8,554 bases of DNA from a bacterium (GTDB taxonomy: Bacteria; Patescibacteriota; Patescibacteriia; CAIQCM01). Made by a program: the position numbers and the translations under genes. Each line of letters starts with the position of its first letter. Within the stretch, counting starts at the first letter, position 1. The notes under the pieces are model-generated. The model searched no databases. It was not told the DNA's origin and saw only the letters and a program-made list of their open reading frames with translations. The stretch is taken from contig JAHFIF010000048.1 of the NCBI GenBank assembly GCA_023246535.1, positions 1 to 8,554 of the forward strand. The letters are read 5' to 3'. Shown one piece after another: positions 6,901 through 8,554 of the stretch.

Positions 6901-8554
6901 GCCGGCGCCAATGCAGTTGACCCAGTTGCCGCCCTGATGACAACGGAAAAGATTGGAGGAACTGTTGTAATACATCGCGCCGTCGACGCCATTGGTCGGG
7001 TCGGTATTGTCATCGTTCTTGTTGCCAAGTACCAAGAGGCCGGGGGTCGCCGTGCCGTTGCCGTCGCCGACCGTGACGACGCCGTTGCCGTCGATCAGCA
7101 TGCGGGTAACGTCAGTGTTGAGGCCCGTACCCGGCGTCTCCGGTCCCGAAGTCATAAAGATGAGCGAACCGCCGACGCTGTTGCCCGTCCCCTGGCCGGC
7201 GGCGAAGCGCAGATCGCTGCCATACGTGTTAGTGCCCTGGCCGGCGGTCGCATGGATCGTAACCGGGAGCGGGGTTTGATTTCGCGGACCTTCGCCAAGG
7301 TACATGTCATAGATCGGATTGCCTGCCGAACCAACGACCATTTCATTGTCGCCGTTCGAAACAACGCCCGATCCCAAAAGCACGACATTGGAGTTGGTCG
7401 AAACAATGCCGTAACCGATCGCCACCGCGTTGTTTCCACTCAATGAGCTATCGACTGCCAGCAAGACATCCGCGTCAATGGGATTCCCCGAACTGCCGGC
7501 GCTGGCTGATTCACCCATGACCAGCGAATTATATCCGTAAACCGAAGTATTGTTGCCGATCGCAATATTGCAGCAATACCCCGCGTTGCCGATGGTCACA
7601 TTGTGGCCAATACCGGTCGAGGCATCCGCCGAAACCACAACTGCATTGCCCAAAGCAATTGCGCTGTCTCCTGAAGCACTACTATTGAACCCGAACTGTT
7701 CACTGCCATTGCCAGAGCCGGGCGCGGTAACGTAGCCTTGCAAAATTGTGGCCGAACCGGCATTGCCGATATAAACGTCGCCGTTGTTCGGTTGAATGTA
7801 CAGCGAACGATCGTCGGGGTTATTCAATACGCCCGCGCTGGAAGTCTCGATCACGCCGTAATCCGTGCTCGACGAAAGTCCGTAAATATCGACGACGGCG
7901 TTCTGGCTGGGCGCCTGAACGGCCAAATAGCTAAGCACGTTCGTCACCCCGCCCTGCGGATTAATGGTGGCGCCGGCGGCAGTAAAGGACAACACGTACG
8001 AATTAGCGGCATTGTTGCGGATGCCAAAACCGCTTGCGAGTTCGGTGCTGCTCGAATCGGTCGCGTTGAGCTCGTAGTTGGCGCCGCCCGGGCTGGTGTT
8101 GGTGATTTCCACGCCCACGACGCCGTCCGTGCCCGCGCCCGGCGCGTAGACGTGCAAATTGTTCTGCGGGCTGGCAATACCCAGACCGACGTAGCCGCCG
8201 TTATAGTAAATGCTTGACCCGTTCGTCGACCATTGCGACGAGCCGGTACCGCCGATGCAGTCCATCCACGCACCGCCTTGGTAACAGCGGAATTTATTGG
8301 CGGCCGCGTTGTAATACATCGAACCGTTAATGCCGGTCGGATTGCCGGCGCCGTAACCGGCCGTCGACGAACCAAGCGTCAAAATTCCCGGCGGGTTGGA
8401 ACCCGTGCCGTCGGAACCGACTTGCAAATTCCCGGTCACGATCAAGTTGCCCGGCGACGATCCGTCGAAGGCGCCGGCGATCGCCATCGTGCCGGCGCTG
8501 GCGCGGCCAAAGTAAAGATCGCGCGCGCCCGTGCCCGGACCCATGCCGATAACG
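3994..8554 (-). CDS. Giant repetitive surface fibre/adhesin, N-terminus beyond the window
   Basis: The last ~1,519 residues of a larger protein; the frame is open through the window edge (VIGMGPG...), so any signal peptide or anchor is out of view. It is rich in Ser, Thr, Ala and Gly and built from β-repeat modules like those of phage tail fibres and trimeric adhesins. In order: a first CX8C cassette (8382-8251), a YadA-head-like β-roll (7668-7320), a second cassette (7038-6907), a duplicated 104-residue β-repeat unit (6765-6322 and neighbours), a third and fourth cassette (5919-5791, 5559-5443), a β-rich segment with two Cys, a conserved C-terminal domain starting VDLSEMYHSRD (~5017-4600), a linker with CVGSASEGGETCITKAQL (~4393-4340), and a Pro/Ala/Ser/Thr tail. 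I infer an extracellular, possibly trimeric fibre for attachment or host contact, as proposed for such proteins in Patescibacteria. There is no enzyme motif and no LPxTG signal at the C-terminus. A prophage tail fibre is an alternative, but no other phage gene is visible. Confidence 0.82.
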   Translation of the reverse strand, partial: VIGMGPGTGARDLYFGRASAGTMAIAGAFDGSSPGNLIVTGNLQVGSDGTGSNPPGILTLGSSTAGYGAGNPTGINGSMYYNAAANKFRCYQGGAWMDCIGGTGSSQWSTNGSSIYYNGGYVGLGIASPQNNLHVYAPGAGTDGVVGVEITNTSPGGANYELNATDSSSTELASGFGIRNNAANSYVLSFTAAGATINPQGGVTNVLSYLAVQAPSQNAVVDIYGLSSSTDYGVIETSSAGVLNNPDDRSLYIQPNNGDVYIGNAGSATILQGYVTAPGSGNGSEQFGFNSSASGDSAIALGNAVVVSADASTGIGHNVTIGNAGYCCNIAIGNNTSVYGYNSLVMGESASAGSSGNPIDADVLLAVDSSLSGNNAVAIGYGIVSTNSNVVLLGSGVVSNGDNEMVVGSAGNPIYDMYLGEGPRNQTPLPVTIHATAGQGTNTYGSDLRFAAGQGTGNSVGGSLIFMTSGPETPGTGLNTDVTRMLIDGNGVVTVGDGNGTATPGLLVLGNKNDDNTDPTNGVDGAMYYNSSSNLFRCHQGGNWVNCIGAGGAGTLQDAYNGGAGITTANSTNIAFTLDSGNFTASGAGSVNLTPTGASSFTSGGALTLTAGAASTWRTTSGALTFTSAAAATWSTAAGTLTLTGTGALTMDSGTTGTVSIGSNSSAKTINIGVNAAGVKTIAIGTGAVANLISIGSSSAGASSFTTGAALTLTAGAASTWRTTAGALTITSAAAATWSTAAGNLTVDSAAALNLGTANATSVSISKSGVTTTVNGALTSSQLMTGNLGLTVSGAAVSLDDNSNFNTTINTGTSTGTVTIGNVANAGAVNILSHNAITITAGAASMWETTVGNLMINSNNSSTGAVMIGTGTPSATPDLLVLDNKSDNTLDPTGVLGAMYYNAASGLFRCYNSFGWVDCVGTTGGGGISGSGGLNHLARFDGATSITSSMLSDTGSYIGIGSDSPSALLSVGYGNPFTINDSGAITAVSGITLSANSYLTLGSAAADPSGTNGEMYYSTSLNKFRCYENGAWRNCDGPVVGDSQLSATNLASTSVTTSATTSATAVKVGPTTISITPSTVTGDVYIYADLWVTPTAASTTFQTVSLEIRTGTTCNAGSLLTTGTMSFKGTANKSIGNVYAAALVADPGTSAQSYSLCTYASTQAYAIGGTAVAMVMDTGVDLSEMYHSRDALLPPSTVVSIDPQSESGVTASGSAYDSKVIGVITTSPGLVMGNGDAPQGSYPALVALSGRVPVRVNAENGPIAPGDYLTASSQPGTAMKATRSGAVIGQALSAYDDGGSNETGVVVMFLKNGYLPNDAFNPTVLANILPSPINSVETFNLDEIKNEAPLDPLAIIGEKISSGIEMASNFVAMRVTAVQGYFYETHQTKLCVGSASEGGETCITKAQLDKLLLLQAASPEQGNLNAPAAPPASNEPPASQAPVESDAAPAAPVATVPAEPAPVDSAPPASPSAEAGIPAPATVTTAAPDSPSATVSEAPAAAADQPTPITVTTAAEVAP
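3997..4305 (-). other. Pro/Ala/Ser/Thr-rich tail of the fibre
   Basis: The final ~100 residues are low-complexity, with short APAAP, PPAS and TVTTAAP runs and a PSAEAGIPAPATVTT segment. No transmembrane helix, LPxTG or C-terminal Phe is present, so no known sorting or outer-membrane anchor is visible. Such tails are often flexible spacers or O-glycosylation sites; which applies here is inference. Confidence 0.75.
4600..5020 (-). other. C-terminal fibre domain (DLSEMY...GDYLTAS...)
   Basis: Encodes ~140 residues beginning VDLSEMYHSRD, then VIGVITTSPGLVMG, YPALVALSGRVPVRV, NGPIAPGDYLTASSQPG, TAMKATRSGAVIGQAL and VVMFLKNGYLPND. This is more conserved-looking and less repetitive than the rest. 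I associate this arrangement with the C-terminal region of Patescibacteria fibres and, more loosely, with phage tail-fibre chaperone or processing domains. Self-cleavage is not shown: I cannot assign catalytic residues. Confidence 0.6.
5443..5559 (-). repeat. CX8C fibre cassette, copy 4
   Basis: Encodes LTLGS...GTNGEMYYSTSLNKFRCYENGAWRNCDG (core pieces MYYS, NKFRCYENGAW, NC). The Cys pair is eight residues apart with Trp at Cys+6, as in the other three copies. Confidence 0.85.
5791..5919 (-). repeat. CX8C fibre cassette, copy 3
   Basis: Encodes LLVLDNKSDN, then GAMYYNAASGLFRC and YNSFGWVDCVG. It has the same spacing as the other copies, but the turn is NSFG rather than QGG or ENG. A Gly-rich GTTGGGG hinge follows. 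Confidence 0.85.
6322..6453 (-). repeat. Second copy (downstream in the protein) of a 104-codon β-repeat unit
   Basis: Aligns with 6634-6765 at an offset of exactly 312 bases. It encodes GASSFTTGAALTLTAGAAST, then WRTTAGALTITSAAAATWST. The DNA is near-identical over long blocks, for example the segment encoding AAAATWSTAAG, so the duplication is recent or kept homogeneous by recombination. Confidence 0.85.
6634..6765 (-). repeat. First copy of the 104-codon β-repeat unit
   Basis: Encodes GASSFTSGGALTLTAGAAST, then WRTTSGALTFTSAAAATWST. The 312-base period continues through TVSIGSNSSAKTINIG and KTIAIGTGAVANLISIG, which are shorter internal IG-type β repeats. A degenerate third relative (LTITAGAASMWETTVGNL) lies near 5998-6050. 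Confidence 0.85.
6907..7038 (-). repeat. CX8C fibre cassette, copy 2
   Basis: Encodes LLVLGNKNDD, then GAMYYNSSSNLFRC and HQGGNWVNCIG. His replaces the Tyr that follows the first Cys in the other copies. Confidence 0.85.
7320..7668 (-). other. YadA/Hia-head-like β-roll repeats in the fibre
   Basis: About 115 residues with a recurring xAIGxx motif roughly every 14-30 residues: AIALGNA, STGIGHN, IAIGNNT, SLVMGES, AVAIGYG, VVLLGSG, EMVVGSA. This is the signature of the left-handed β-roll in trimeric autotransporter adhesin heads. It includes an unusual adjacent Cys pair (GYCCNIAIG). Trimeric assembly is inferred from the family. Confidence 0.7.
8251..8382 (-). repeat. CX8C fibre cassette, copy 1
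   Basis: Encodes LTLGSSTAGYG, then GSMYYNAAANKFRC and YQGGAWMDCIG. It is the clearest match to the cassette consensus L.LG...G..G.MYYN...N.FRCY...W..C.G and is followed by a Gly/Ser linker. Confidence 0.85.

Noticed and set aside
5443..8382. Fibre repeats as a CRISPR array or prophage tail module
   Set aside because: Repeats are in-frame coding units with irregular spacing, not short direct repeats with unique spacers, and no neighbouring phage gene, integrase or attachment site is visible.

Overview
This window reads as chromosomal DNA from a Patescibacteria (Candidate Phyla Radiation) type bacterium. That placement is an inference from protein architecture. The window holds a giant Ser/Thr/Ala/Gly-rich surface fibre with repeated MYYN...FRC...W..C cassettes, a secreted protein with thrombospondin-type-3 (DxDxDG) calcium loops between two copies of a 'WY...RY...GI.N..L..IP' module, and a Wzy/WaaL-like membrane protein with a TPR tail. 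All three are types I associate with that group. G+C is clearly above 50%, which is high for many members of the group, so I do not name a lineage. TGA, TAG and TAA each end one gene and no reading frame contains an internal TGA, so the standard bacterial code fits.

Every gene is on the minus strand. In transcription order (right to left): (1) 8554-3994, the C-terminal ~1,519 residues of a giant fibre or adhesin whose N-terminus lies outside the window; (2) a 21-bp terminator stem at 3927-3972 that abuts an extended -10 promoter; (3) 3888-1396, an O-antigen ligase/polymerase-like polytopic membrane protein with C-terminal TPRs; (4) a terminator (1340-1366) whose loop doubles as the -35 box of the next promoter; (5) a tRNA-Ala(GGC) at 1267-1194 with a REP-like palindrome in its predicted leader; (6) a tRNA terminator (1164-1194) running into another extended -10 promoter; (7) 1109-42, a secreted TSP3-loop protein; (8) a palindrome at 1-20 that probably ends that gene.

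The proteins look like cell-envelope functions: a secreted calcium-loop protein, a giant fibre, and a membrane protein of the family that transfers or polymerises glycans. A working inference is that the Ser/Thr-rich fibre and the secreted protein are surface structures and that the Wzy/WaaL-like protein takes part in surface glycan assembly or protein glycosylation. The sequence does not prove a functional link, and each gene appears to have its own promoter and terminator. The intergenic regions are very compact: at three successive junctions the terminator of one unit overlaps or abuts the promoter of the next, and no start codon has a convincing Shine-Dalgarno sequence. I see no CRISPR array, transposase, phage structural cassette or defence system.
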